Below, piece after piece: positions 16,467-24,502 of a stretch of 64,000 nucleotides of DNA. Source of the DNA: Nitrospira sp. SG-bin2 (lineage in GTDB: Bacteria > Nitrospirota > Nitrospiria > Nitrospirales > Nitrospiraceae). The translations under genes and the position numbers were made by a program. Location of the stretch: the NCBI GenBank assembly GCA_002083405.1, contig LVWT01000049.1, positions 124,001 through 188,000 on the forward strand, read 5' to 3'. Within the stretch, counting starts at the first letter, position 1. Each line of letters starts with the position of its first letter. The notes beneath the pieces were generated by a model. The model was not told where the DNA came from. It ran no database searches and saw only the letters and a list, made by a program, of their open reading frames with translations.

Positions 16467-18803
16467 GTGACCACAGCCTTCCTCAATGGATCCCGATGGC
16501 TCTTTGTGCTGGTTATGGCGGCCTCTGTGTTGCCGGGGTGGTATGAAGCGGCCGCTCAGACGGGAGAATCGAGGATCAAATCGATCGAGATCCGTGGAAA
16601 CAAACGCATCGAAGTTCCTGCCATCACCGGGCGTCTCACGCTCAGGGTGGAGGACCCCTACCTACCTGAGATGGTGCGCGGGCAGGTCAAGATCCTGTAC
16701 GACTCTGGCTTGTTTGAAGATGTTTACGTCGAAACCGAACCGGTGCCGGGCGGGATAGCCGTCGTGTACGTCGTCCGAGAGAAGCCGTTTATCACGGAGA
16801 TCGTATACGATGGGAATGAAAATCTGACTGATGAAAAGCTGAAAGAAAAGACGACCATCAAAGCTCAATCATTTCTTGATCAGCAGCAGGCGAACCAAAG
16901 CGCTGAGAATATCCGATTGGCCTATGAGAAAGATGGATACTACAATTGTCAGGTCATTCCGGTAGTGAAAACGCTGGATCAGGATCGCAAACGGTTGACC
17001 TTCTTCATTAAAGAAGGGGACAAGGCGCGTATTAAGACCGTGATTTTCGACGGGCTGCGTGCCACAACCAAGAGTGAATTGTTCAAGGTAATCACGACAC
17101 GGGAATGGGTTCCATGGTACGGACCGATCACGCAGTTCAAACTGCCGTCGTCCATCTCCGATGCGGGCCTCTTGAAGCGTGACGAATTGACGAATGATGT
17201 CGAGCGGATCAAGGAAGTGCTGCTCAATAAGGGGTACTTCAATGCCAGGGCCAGCCTGGCTTCGGTGGAACTGACCGAAGATAAGAAATGGTTCGTGGTG
17301 ACGTTCAATGTGTTCGAAGGAGAGCCGTTTACCGTGGCAGAGGTGGGATTTCGCGGACACACGGTGTTCGAAGACGGGGAGCTTCGAGACGGATTGAATA
17401 TCCAGCAGGGGGAGATTTTTCAGCGCGCGAAGCTTCGGGATGAGATCAACCGCCTGACGGATCTCTATGGGAGCAAGGGGTACTCATTTGCCGAAGTTGT
17501 GCCCACGGTTAATCCAAACAATGCAGAACGGACCGTCGTGATCCTCTTCAGTGTGAAAGAGGGGGACATGATGCGGATCCGGCAGATCAACATTCGTGGA
17601 AACAACAAGACGCGCGATAACGTCATCCGCCGTGAAATTCGAGTAGACGAACAGGATGTGATCGATACCCCGTCTCTTAAGCGAAGCTTTCAACGGTTGA
17701 ACAACCTCAATTTTTTTGAAACCGTCGAAATCCTTCCCGAAAAGGTGGCGGTCGACAAAGTGGATTTGAATGTTCGGGTGAAAGAAAAGCCGACGGGCCA
17801 GTTCAGCGTCGGCGGCGGGTTCAGTTCGTTGGACCGGCTGATGGCCATCGCCAATATTACGGAAGGCAATATCGGTGGATATGGTTATATGGGCCGGATC
17901 AGCGGACAGTATGGCCAGCGGAGACAGTTCGGATCGGTCACGTTCCGCAATCCCTACATCAACGATTCGCTGACATCAGGGCAGGTGGATCTCTACCGTA
18001 GTATGACGAATTATCTGACCTTTTTCGAAACACGAACCGGCGGGAGTTTTACGTTAGGCCGCTGGTTGTCGGAATACAATACGGGGACTATCAGTATTTT
18101 CGCAGAGGAACTGAATTATAGAAGTCCGGCAGCGGGGATCTGTAGTAATAGCGATCCGGATTTAAACGCGGTCATCTGCAGCCAGCTCGGGCATCAGTCC
18201 TCGACCGGGTTCCGGATTCATGCGTTCAGGGACACACGTGATTATTATCTCGATCCCAGGTCCGGCTGGCGGTTCGGCGGCGGGTTCGATGTCGGTACGC
18301 CGTATTTGGGCGGGACCAACGATTTCATCAAGTACACGGCGGACGTCATCAAGGTGACCCCGCTACCCTTCGATACGAGAGTGTCGATCCGCGGGCGGTT
18401 CGGAGGGGTAGAGACATTCGGCGGGAGCTTGGTTCCATTGAGCGAACGGTTCTATGTCGGCGGGATCAATACCTTGCGTGGATTTGCCTTCGGCCGGGCC
18501 GGCCCTGTGGTGGAGACGACCCGTACTCCGTTCGGCGCTTCGAAGCAGCTCATTTTCAATGTTGATTTTGTGTTCACCATCTCGGCTGAGGCGAAGTTGA
18601 ACGGCGTGCTCTTTTTCGACTACGGGAAAGGGTTTGGCGACGGTGAATCGGTGTCGGTGTTCGATCTCAGGAAAACCGCCGGGCTTGAAGGACGCTGGAT
18701 CTCGCCGTTCGGTCCCTTGCGCGCCGCCTACGGGATCAATCTTGATCCGCGCCCGGGTGAACGAACAGGAGTGTTTGAGTTTACGATTGGATCGATATTC
18801 TAA
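16467..18803 (+). CDS. bamA: Outer membrane protein assembly factor BamA
   Basis: BamA inserts beta-barrel proteins into the outer membrane. I prefer GTG 16467 (778 residues), which gives a short basic N-terminus, a hydrophobic core and a signal peptidase site near EAAAQT; TTG 16416 is also in frame. Five POTRA repeats occupy about residues 30-400, each with an 'I..I.I.GN' start (KSIEIRGNKRIE, RQINIRGNNKTRD). A 16-stranded barrel follows, with the lid-loop type VRGF motif seen here as NTLRGFAFG, and ends in Phe (TIGSIF), as outer membrane proteins require. It heads the lipid A locus, the common bamA-skp-fabZ-lpxA order. Confidence 0.95.
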   Translation: MTTAFLNGSRWLFVLVMAASVLPGWYEAAAQTGESRIKSIEIRGNKRIEVPAITGRLTLRVEDPYLPEMVRGQVKILYDSGLFEDVYVETEPVPGGIAVVYVVREKPFITEIVYDGNENLTDEKLKEKTTIKAQSFLDQQQANQSAENIRLAYEKDGYYNCQVIPVVKTLDQDRKRLTFFIKEGDKARIKTVIFDGLRATTKSELFKVITTREWVPWYGPITQFKLPSSISDAGLLKRDELTNDVERIKEVLLNKGYFNARASLASVELTEDKKWFVVTFNVFEGEPFTVAEVGFRGHTVFEDGELRDGLNIQQGEIFQRAKLRDEINRLTDLYGSKGYSFAEVVPTVNPNNAERTVVILFSVKEGDMMRIRQINIRGNNKTRDNVIRREIRVDEQDVIDTPSLKRSFQRLNNLNFFETVEILPEKVAVDKVDLNVRVKEKPTGQFSVGGGFSSLDRLMAIANITEGNIGGYGYMGRISGQYGQRRQFGSVTFRNPYINDSLTSGQVDLYRSMTNYLTFFETRTGGSFTLGRWLSEYNTGTISIFAEELNYRSPAAGICSNSDPDLNAVICSQLGHQSSTGFRIHAFRDTRDYYLDPRSGWRFGGGFDVGTPYLGGTNDFIKYTADVIKVTPLPFDTRVSIRGRFGGVETFGGSLVPLSERFYVGGINTLRGFAFGRAGPVVETTRTPFGASKQLIFNVDFVFTISAEAKLNGVLFFDYGKGFGDGESVSVFDLRKTAGLEGRWISPFGPLRAAYGINLDPRPGERTGVFEFTIGSIF

Positions 18804-18820
18804 CGTGTGAGTGTTGCGCC

Positions 18821-19390
18821 ATGGATCGGAGTGAGATGAGCCCGAATCGAATTCTGTGGACAAGCGGGTGGGTGGCAGGTGCGGCATTGGCAGTCGCGGT
18901 CGGCGTTGCCGGCTGCGCGGGAACCGGAGCCAAGGTCGAGGGAAAGATCGGCGTGATCGATGCCCAGCGCATTCTCGACAATACCAATGCCGGCAAGAAG
19001 GCGAAGGATAATCTGGTCTCGTTTTCAAAAAACCGGCAGGCGCTGATGGAGTTCGAAGAAAAAGAATTGCGCCGGATGGAAGAAGACTTGGTCAAGCAGG
19101 CGGGTATTCTGAGTCCCGCCGCCAAACGTGAGCGGGAAGAGCAGTTCAGACGTCGTGTACAGGACTATCAACAGAAGGCCGCCGAACTCAATCGGGAAGT
19201 TCAAGAAAAACAGAAAGATGTGTTGGAAGGATTTCGAGACAAAGTTGAAGTCGTCGTGAGTAAGGTGGCCAAGCGGTTGGGGCTTCAGATTATCGTCGAC
19301 CGGAGTAAAGGCGGTCCGACCATCTATCATGAGGAGAGCCTCGATATTTCGGGCCAGGTCATTGAAGAGTTCAATCGACTGTATCCTTAA
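18821..19390 (+). CDS. OmpH/Skp-family chaperone, predicted lipoprotein
   Basis: The 189-residue product has a signal sequence ending in a lipobox (VGVAGC), so it is probably a lipoprotein, which is unusual for Skp. The mature part has the OmpH fold: IGVIDAQRIL start, two long charged coiled-coil helices (about 60-140) and a closing LQIIVDRSKGG strand. The alternative start ATG 18836 is better placed for a GGAG. It begins 18 bases after bamA and is followed by a second Skp-like gene. Skp-type proteins hold unfolded outer-membrane proteins in the periplasm for the BAM complex. Confidence 0.88.
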   Translation: MDRSEMSPNRILWTSGWVAGAALAVAVGVAGCAGTGAKVEGKIGVIDAQRILDNTNAGKKAKDNLVSFSKNRQALMEFEEKELRRMEEDLVKQAGILSPAAKREREEQFRRRVQDYQQKAAELNREVQEKQKDVLEGFRDKVEVVVSKVAKRLGLQIIVDRSKGGPTIYHEESLDISGQVIEEFNRLYP

Positions 19391-19411
19391 GACGGACGGA
19401 GGTCTGGCGGT

Positions 19412-19951
19412 ATGAGAGGGATGGACATTGTCAGAGTAGTGGGCGTGGCTGTACTGGTTGTCTGGGCAGCGCAGGCACAGGCTGCGGATGCTCAAAAAAT
19501 CGGTGTGATGGATCAGCAGGCCGTGATGGAGCGATCCAAGGCCGGCAAGTCAGCGCTGGAGGAGATCAAGCAGTATTCGGTGACCAGGCAGAAAATCATC
19601 GATGCGGATGAGCAGGAGCTGAAGGATCTGGAGCGGACGCTCCAGGAGTCGCTCAGCAAGTTGAGTGAGGCGGATAAACAGGCAAAGCAAGAGCAGTTCC
19701 GAGGCAAGGTAGAGGCTTATCAGCGGCGATTGCAAGAATTTAATCGCGAGGTTCAGCAGAAGCAGCGTGACATGGTAGGGGAATATTCGAAGAGGATTGG
19801 AGATGCCGCGCAGATCGTCGCTCAAAACGAGGGGTATGTGGCGATTTTCGATAAAGGAAACGAGGCGCTTCTCCGCATCGTGCTGTATCATCATCCGGGG
19901 CTCGATGTGACGGACCTCGTGGTCAAAGAATTTGACCGGCAGAACAAATAA
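19412..19951 (+). CDS. OmpH/Skp-family periplasmic chaperone
   Basis: The 179-residue protein starts at ATG 19412 after a GGAGG at good spacing. A signal peptide ends near AQAAD, with no lipobox Cys, so it should be soluble in the periplasm. The fold matches the upstream gene: IGVMDQQAVMERSKAGK, a long Gln/Lys-rich coiled coil (about 50-140) and a closing YVAIFDKGNEALL strand. Spacing of 21 bases from the upstream gene and shared layout indicate a tandem duplication, giving one membrane-bound and one free holdase. In many genomes lpxD follows; here fabZ is next. Confidence 0.9.
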   Translation: MRGMDIVRVVGVAVLVVWAAQAQAADAQKIGVMDQQAVMERSKAGKSALEEIKQYSVTRQKIIDADEQELKDLERTLQESLSKLSEADKQAKQEQFRGKVEAYQRRLQEFNREVQQKQRDMVGEYSKRIGDAAQIVAQNEGYVAIFDKGNEALLRIVLYHHPGLDVTDLVVKEFDRQNK

Positions 19952-19992
19952 GAACATGGTGGATCAACAGTGGCGGAGAGGAGGCATCGCCG

Positions 19993-20445
19993 ATGGCAAA
20001 AGTTGAGCAGGTGGAGATTCAGGGATTACTTCCACACCGGTATCCCTTCTTGTTGGTGGATCGGGTCATAGAATTGGAGCCCGGCCGGCGGATTGTGGCG
20101 ATCAAGAACGTTACGATCAATGAGCCGTTCTTTCAGGGGCATTTCCCAGGGCGGCCCGTCATGCCCGGCGTGTTGATTGTCGAAGCGATGGCGCAAGCCG
20201 GGGGCGTGCTGGTGTTCAAATCGGGGGAGTCCTCCGGGAAGCCTGTCGTCTATATGACGGGCATTGATGAGGCAAAGTTTCGGAGACCGGTGGTGCCGGG
20301 TGATCAGCTGCGCTTCGAAATTGATGTGCTCAAGAAGCGTCCGCCGTTTTGGAAAATGCAGGGGAAGGCATTCGTCGACAACGAAATGGTGTGTGAAGCA
20401 GTCGTGACGGCCATGGTGGCCGAGGAAAAAGCAGGCACACGTTGA
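19993..20445 (+). CDS. fabZ: 3-hydroxyacyl-ACP dehydratase FabZ
   Basis: The 150-residue hot-dog-fold enzyme dehydrates 3-hydroxyacyl-ACP in fatty acid synthesis. Motifs: LLPHRYPFLLVDRV at the N-terminus and FFQGHFPGRPVMPGVLIVEAMAQ, which holds the catalytic His and Glu (the 'HFPG...E' pair). Length is standard. It competes with LpxA and LpxD for the same 3-hydroxyacyl-ACP, which explains its placement next to lpxA. It lies 41 bases after the second Skp gene, within the same operon. Confidence 0.96.
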   Translation: MAKVEQVEIQGLLPHRYPFLLVDRVIELEPGRRIVAIKNVTINEPFFQGHFPGRPVMPGVLIVEAMAQAGGVLVFKSGESSGKPVVYMTGIDEAKFRRPVVPGDQLRFEIDVLKKRPPFWKMQGKAFVDNEMVCEAVVTAMVAEEKAGTR

Positions 20446-20506
20446 TTGCCACTGGTCAACAAGTGGTCAATTCTCTAGTGTGTCTGCAGGGTGAAGGGGG
20501 GAGCGT

Positions 20507-21325
20507 GTGAAAATCCATCCAACAGCGATTGTCCATCCCAAGGCGAAACTCGCCGATGGTGTGGAGGTCGGGCCCTTTTGTGTTATCGGCGAGCATGTTT
20601 CAATCGGCAAGGGAACCAGATTGTTGTCGCACATCACCATCGATGGATGGACGGAGATCGGCGAACGCAACGAGGTGCATGCGTTCGCTTCAATCGGCGG
20701 GCCACCACAGCATTTGGGCTACAAAGGGGAACCGACAAAGGTCGTCATCGGGGACGACAATGTCATTCGCGAGTATGTGACGGTCAACCGCGCGACGGTG
20801 CAGGGCGGGGGGGTGACATCGCTCGGATCAAAAAATACTCTGATGGCGTATGTCCATGTGGCGCACGATTGCCGGCTTGGAAGCTATCTTATTATGGCCA
20901 ACGCAGCCAGTTTGGCCGGGCACATTACGATCGGAGACCATGCCATCATTGGAGGTCTGACGGGTATTCACCAGTATGTCCGTGTCGGCGACTATGCGAT
21001 GGTCGGCGGGTGCTGCGCGATCGGGCAGGATGTCCCGCCCTTCACACGGGCGGCCGGAGGCTACCGGGCGCATCTGTACGGGCTCAATACTGTGGGACTG
21101 CAGCGGCATGGCTTTTCGGTGGAGCGTATCGCGGTGCTCAAAAAAGCATTCGATCTGCTCTTTCGGGCCGGCCATCGCGTTGCTGAAGCAATCCGGCTGA
21201 CGAAGAAGGAGTTCAAGGGCCAGGCAGATGTCGCCAAGATCCTTACGTTTATGGAAGGGACGAAGCGAGGCGTCTCGCGCGTGGTGAACGTCGATCTGGA
21301 TATCGAATTCGATCAGGAAGGGTGA
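20507..21325 (+). CDS. lpxA: UDP-N-acetylglucosamine acyltransferase LpxA
   Basis: This 272-residue cytosolic trimeric enzyme performs the first acylation of lipid A. Left-handed beta-helix hexapeptide repeats fill residues 1-190, with AHDCRLGSYLIMANAASLAGH carrying the catalytic His and HQYVRVGDYAMVGGCCAIGQDVPPF closing the helix; a helical C-terminal domain follows (QRHGFSVERIAVLKKAF). The segment after the helix reads AAGGYRAHLYG instead of the enterobacterial GNHATPFG, so substrate or chain-length preference may differ. The gene starts 61 bases after fabZ and is followed 13 bases later by lpxI. Confidence 0.95.
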   Translation: MKIHPTAIVHPKAKLADGVEVGPFCVIGEHVSIGKGTRLLSHITIDGWTEIGERNEVHAFASIGGPPQHLGYKGEPTKVVIGDDNVIREYVTVNRATVQGGGVTSLGSKNTLMAYVHVAHDCRLGSYLIMANAASLAGHITIGDHAIIGGLTGIHQYVRVGDYAMVGGCCAIGQDVPPFTRAAGGYRAHLYGLNTVGLQRHGFSVERIAVLKKAFDLLFRAGHRVAEAIRLTKKEFKGQADVAKILTFMEGTKRGVSRVVNVDLDIEFDQEG

Positions 21326-21338
21326 GGGGCACGCCGGC

Positions 21339-22175
21339 ATGACGGTCTCGGTCTCAGTCCAAGACGGGCGCATCGGTCTCATTGCCGGAAACGGACGGTT
21401 TCCGATCATCTTCGCGGATAACGCGCGTAAGATGGGCCTGCAAGTGTCCGCGGTGGCTCATGAAGGGGAAACTGAACCCGAACTCGAACAGCATGTCGAT
21501 TGGATCCACTGGATCAAGATCGGGCAGCTCAACAAGCTGATCAAGGCATTCAAGGGCGACGGCGTTCGGCAAGTGGTGATGTTGGGGGGCATCAAGAAGA
21601 CCCATGTATACAGCACGGTGCGGCCCGATTTTCGAGCGCTGGCGCTGGCGACGCGTGTGGCCCTGTGGAAGGATGACAATATTCTTCGTGAAATCGCCGC
21701 CGAGCTCGAACGGGAGGGGATTTCTATTTGCGAGTCTACTTTTGGCCTCGAAGGGATTCTTGTCGAGGAAGGTCCGCTGACGTCCCGCCAACCGACCAAG
21801 AAAGAGTGGACCGACATCCGCTACGGATGGGAGATTGCGAAGGAGACCGGGCGTCTCGACATCGGCCAATGTGTCGTGATCAAGGATCGTGTGGTTGTGG
21901 CGGTGGAAGCGGTCGAGGGAACCGATGGGGCGATCAAGCGCGGCGGCGAGTTGGCGAAGGACGGGGCGGTGGTGGTCAAGCGAAGCAAGCCGCAGCAAGA
22001 TCTTCGGTTCGATTTGCCCGCGGTCGGCCCCCGGACGATCGAGGTCATGGCGTCGGTCAAGGCTGCCGTGCTGGCGGTGGAAGCAGGCCGCACCGTGATG
22101 CTGGATCGAGAGCAGCTGGTCAGCCTGGCGGAACGGGCAGGGATCGCAGTCATTGGAATCACACGAGACGAGTGA
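21339..22175 (+). CDS. lpxI: UDP-2,3-diacylglucosamine hydrolase LpxI
   Basis: The 278-residue LpxI (DUF1009) protein cleaves UDP-2,3-diacylglucosamine to lipid X in lipid A synthesis, the role LpxH plays in enterobacteria. Motifs: IGLIAGNGRFPIIFADNAR at the N-terminus, VVMLGGIKKTHVYS, and in the C-terminal half ICESTFGLEGILVEEG, KEWTDIRYGWEIAKETGRLDIGQ (long motif at about residues 150-175) and VEGTDGAIKRGGEL. Length is normal for the family. The neighbours lpxA and lpxB flank it apart from one oxidoreductase gene, the order seen in LpxI-using genomes. Confidence 0.94.
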   Translation: MTVSVSVQDGRIGLIAGNGRFPIIFADNARKMGLQVSAVAHEGETEPELEQHVDWIHWIKIGQLNKLIKAFKGDGVRQVVMLGGIKKTHVYSTVRPDFRALALATRVALWKDDNILREIAAELEREGISICESTFGLEGILVEEGPLTSRQPTKKEWTDIRYGWEIAKETGRLDIGQCVVIKDRVVVAVEAVEGTDGAIKRGGELAKDGAVVVKRSKPQQDLRFDLPAVGPRTIEVMASVKAAVLAVEAGRTVMLDREQLVSLAERAGIAVIGITRDE

Positions 22176-22203
22176 TCCATTCACGCATCGTTCATCACAT
22201 CTC

Positions 22204-23169
22204 ATGAAATCACTTCGTGCCGGAGTCGTCGGCGTCGGACATTTGGGGCAGCACCATGCACGGCTCTATGCCGCACTGCCAGGCTCGACGCTTATCGGTG
22301 TGACGGATCAGGATCGTGACCGGGCCGGCGTCATCGCCGGACGGCATGGCGCACAGGCGTTCGAGAATCTGTCTGATCTTCTGAAGGCCGTCGATATCGT
22401 CAGCGTGGCCGTGCCCACATCAGGGCATTATGCCGTGGCGAAAGCCTGTCTTGAAGCGGGCAAGCATGTCCTGGTTGAGAAGCCGATCGCTGTGCGGCCT
22501 GCCGAGGCAAACGAGCTTGTCGATTTGGCCAAGGCCAAGGGGTGCCGGCTCCAGGTCGGTCACAGCGAACGATTCAATCCCATTATGCAGGTGATGCGGC
22601 CACAGATTCGTCGTCCGGCGTTCATCGAAGCCCACCGGATGGGCACCTACAGCGAACGTGGAACCGACGTCGATGTTGTGCTGGATTTGATGATTCATGA
22701 TCTTGACCTGGTCTTGTCCTTCAATCCCGGTCCGGTCGAAGAGGTGCGGGCCGCCGGAGTGCCGGTGCTGTCTTCGACGATCGATATCGCCAATGCGCGC
22801 ATCCAATTTCAAAGCGGATGTGTCGCCAACCTGACTGCCAGTCGAGTGTCACTGACCAAGATGCGCCGGCTGCGGGTATTTCAGCAGGACAGTTATGTGT
22901 CGATCGATTTTCAGTCCCGTCAGGGAATCGTCGGGCGCCGGGCCGGGAATCCGGGGGACAAACCCGGGTTTGCGATCGAAGAGTGCAAAGGAAACGAGGA
23001 GGAGCCGCTGAAGCTCCAGCTCGAATCCTTCCTGAACGCGATCCGGACCGGCGCGTCTCCCGTGGTGTCCGGTGAAGACGGAGCGGCTGCGCTGACGGTC
23101 GCTCATCAAGTATTGGCCGCTATCGATTCGTTTGTACAGCGCAACGCGGAACAAGGGGCAAGGGAGTAG
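22204..23169 (+). CDS. Gfo/Idh/MocA-family oxidoreductase, candidate GnnA-like enzyme
   Basis: From ATG 22204 the product has 321 residues; ORF starts up to 22153 overlap lpxI and are less likely. It has an N-terminal Rossmann fold (AGVVGVGHLGQHHARLYAAL), the EKPIAV motif (VLVEKPIAVRP) and a C-terminal GFO/IDH substrate domain with DLMIHDLDLVL. It should be an NAD(P)-dependent sugar dehydrogenase. Its place between lpxI and lpxB matches gnnA of Acidithiobacillus, which oxidises UDP-GlcNAc at C3 for 2,3-diaminoglucose lipid A. The gnnB aminotransferase partner is not adjacent. The GnnA role is a proposal from context. Confidence 0.85.
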   Translation: MKSLRAGVVGVGHLGQHHARLYAALPGSTLIGVTDQDRDRAGVIAGRHGAQAFENLSDLLKAVDIVSVAVPTSGHYAVAKACLEAGKHVLVEKPIAVRPAEANELVDLAKAKGCRLQVGHSERFNPIMQVMRPQIRRPAFIEAHRMGTYSERGTDVDVVLDLMIHDLDLVLSFNPGPVEEVRAAGVPVLSSTIDIANARIQFQSGCVANLTASRVSLTKMRRLRVFQQDSYVSIDFQSRQGIVGRRAGNPGDKPGFAIEECKGNEEEPLKLQLESFLNAIRTGASPVVSGEDGAAALTVAHQVLAAIDSFVQRNAEQGARE

Positions 23170-23243
23170 AGGGATCACCAGCCTGCGATAGTGATGAACG
23201 CGCCTATGGCAACCGCTGACGCTCGGCTGACGCGAGACGGGCA

Positions 23244-23324
23244 GGATTGGCGGGACAGGCGAGACTGCCCGGCGTCCGGACGTGCGCGTCATGCGAGTCG
23301 CGCTCTTCGCGCTTGCCGCGCGGA
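23244..23324. repeat. Dispersed intergenic repeat, copy 1
   Basis: This 81-base stretch in the gap before lpxB matches 36561-36640. Both begin with (A/G)GATTGGCGGGACA(A/G)GCGAGACT and end with AGTCGCGCTCTTCGCGCTTG, then (T/C)CGCGCGGA; the middle is diverged. The end half contains nested GCGCG palindromic pieces. A weaker reversed relative may lie at about 33640-33670. Role unknown; it looks like a REP-type intergenic element. Confidence 0.6.
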
Positions 23325-23371
23325 ATTACCCATTTCGATACGAACTGTCATGAATAGTGCGGGTTAAGAGC

Positions 23372-24502
23372 ATGCCGCGCATTCTCATTGTAACCGGGGA
23401 AGCCTCCGGCGATCTTCACGGAGCCAATCTCGCCAGGGCGCTGAAAGCGTGCGACCCATCCGTGTCGTTGACCGGCATCGGCGGGGCGGCCATGGAGGCG
23501 GCCGGCGTTCAGTTAGTGCAGGCCATCGGGCGGTTTGACGTCATTGGAATGGTCGGTCCCCTGGCATTGGCGTCGCTCGTGTATCGTTTTCTCTTCATGC
23601 GGCGTCTTTTCCGTTCTGAGCCTTGGGACGCGGTCGTATTTATCGATCACCCGGGCTTGAATCTCCGCTACGCCTACTTCGCGAAGGCGGCCGGATTACG
23701 CGTGGTGTACTATATCGCGCCGCAGATTTGGGCCTGGCGTCCCCAACGCATGCATTGGATTAAACAACGAGTGGATCATGTTCTGGTGATTCTCCCGTTC
23801 GAGAAAGCTTTGTATGATGAAGCGGGGGTGCCTTGTACCTTCGTCGGCCATCCTCTGCTGGACGTGGTCGCTCCGCGATACGATCCGATGAGTCTTCGTG
23901 CGCGGTTCGGACTTCCATCGGAAGGGCGTGTGATTGCCTTGTTGCCAGGAAGCCGGAGACGGGAGGTGCAGATGCTCCTGCCGATGCTGCTGGAGGCCGC
24001 AGGCCAATTGGCGCGGCGCGATCCGGAAACGAAGTTTATTCTGGCGCAGGCTACGACAATTCAGGATAATCTGCTGCAGCCGCTCCTGCGGGAGAGCAAG
24101 GTTCCGATCACTGTGGTGAAAGAACAGGCCAGTGAGGTGATGGCCGTCGCAGATCTGGCGCTGGTGGCATCGGGTACCGCAACCTTACAAGCGGCGGTGG
24201 TGGGTACGCCTCTGGTATTGTGTTATCAAACGACGGCATGGGAATTTTGGGTTGCCAGCTTTTTTATTCGCGTCAAATGGATCGGACTGGTGAATCTGGT
24301 GGCCGGCCGGTCGGTGGTGCCGGAGTTGGTCCAGCGTGACGCGACGGCGCAGCGGCTCTATGAAGAGGCCGTCCGGATCTTGGACAATCGTTCGGTCTAT
24401 GATGAAATGAAACGCAGCCTGGCGGAGGTGCGCGCTTCGCTGGGCGAGCCGGGGGCGTCGATTCGAGCGGCGAAAAAGGTGTTAGCAGCATGTCAGGGAT
24501 AG
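23372..24502 (+). CDS. lpxB: Lipid A disaccharide synthase
   Basis: I chose ATG 23372 (376 residues) because LpxB proteins start close to the 'ILIVTGEASGDLHG' motif; GTG 23357 is an alternative. The enzyme is a GT19 glycosyltransferase that joins lipid X and UDP-diacylglucosamine to the lipid A disaccharide at the inner membrane. Motifs: GEASGDLHGANL, DHPGLNLRYAY, YYIAPQIWAWRPQR and, near the C-terminus, ASGTATLQAA. It ends 13 bases inside the msbA start, so the two are coupled. Confidence 0.95.
   Translation: MPRILIVTGEASGDLHGANLARALKACDPSVSLTGIGGAAMEAAGVQLVQAIGRFDVIGMVGPLALASLVYRFLFMRRLFRSEPWDAVVFIDHPGLNLRYAYFAKAAGLRVVYYIAPQIWAWRPQRMHWIKQRVDHVLVILPFEKALYDEAGVPCTFVGHPLLDVVAPRYDPMSLRARFGLPSEGRVIALLPGSRRREVQMLLPMLLEAAGQLARRDPETKFILAQATTIQDNLLQPLLRESKVPITVVKEQASEVMAVADLALVASGTATLQAAVVGTPLVLCYQTTAWEFWVASFFIRVKWIGLVNLVAGRSVVPELVQRDATAQRLYEEAVRILDNRSVYDEMKRSLAEVRASLGEPGASIRAAKKVLAACQG

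Noticed and set aside
20491..21186. 231-residue plus-strand frame overlapping lpxA
   Set aside because: Wrong frame of lpxA; Arg/Gly/Cys rich with no family motif.
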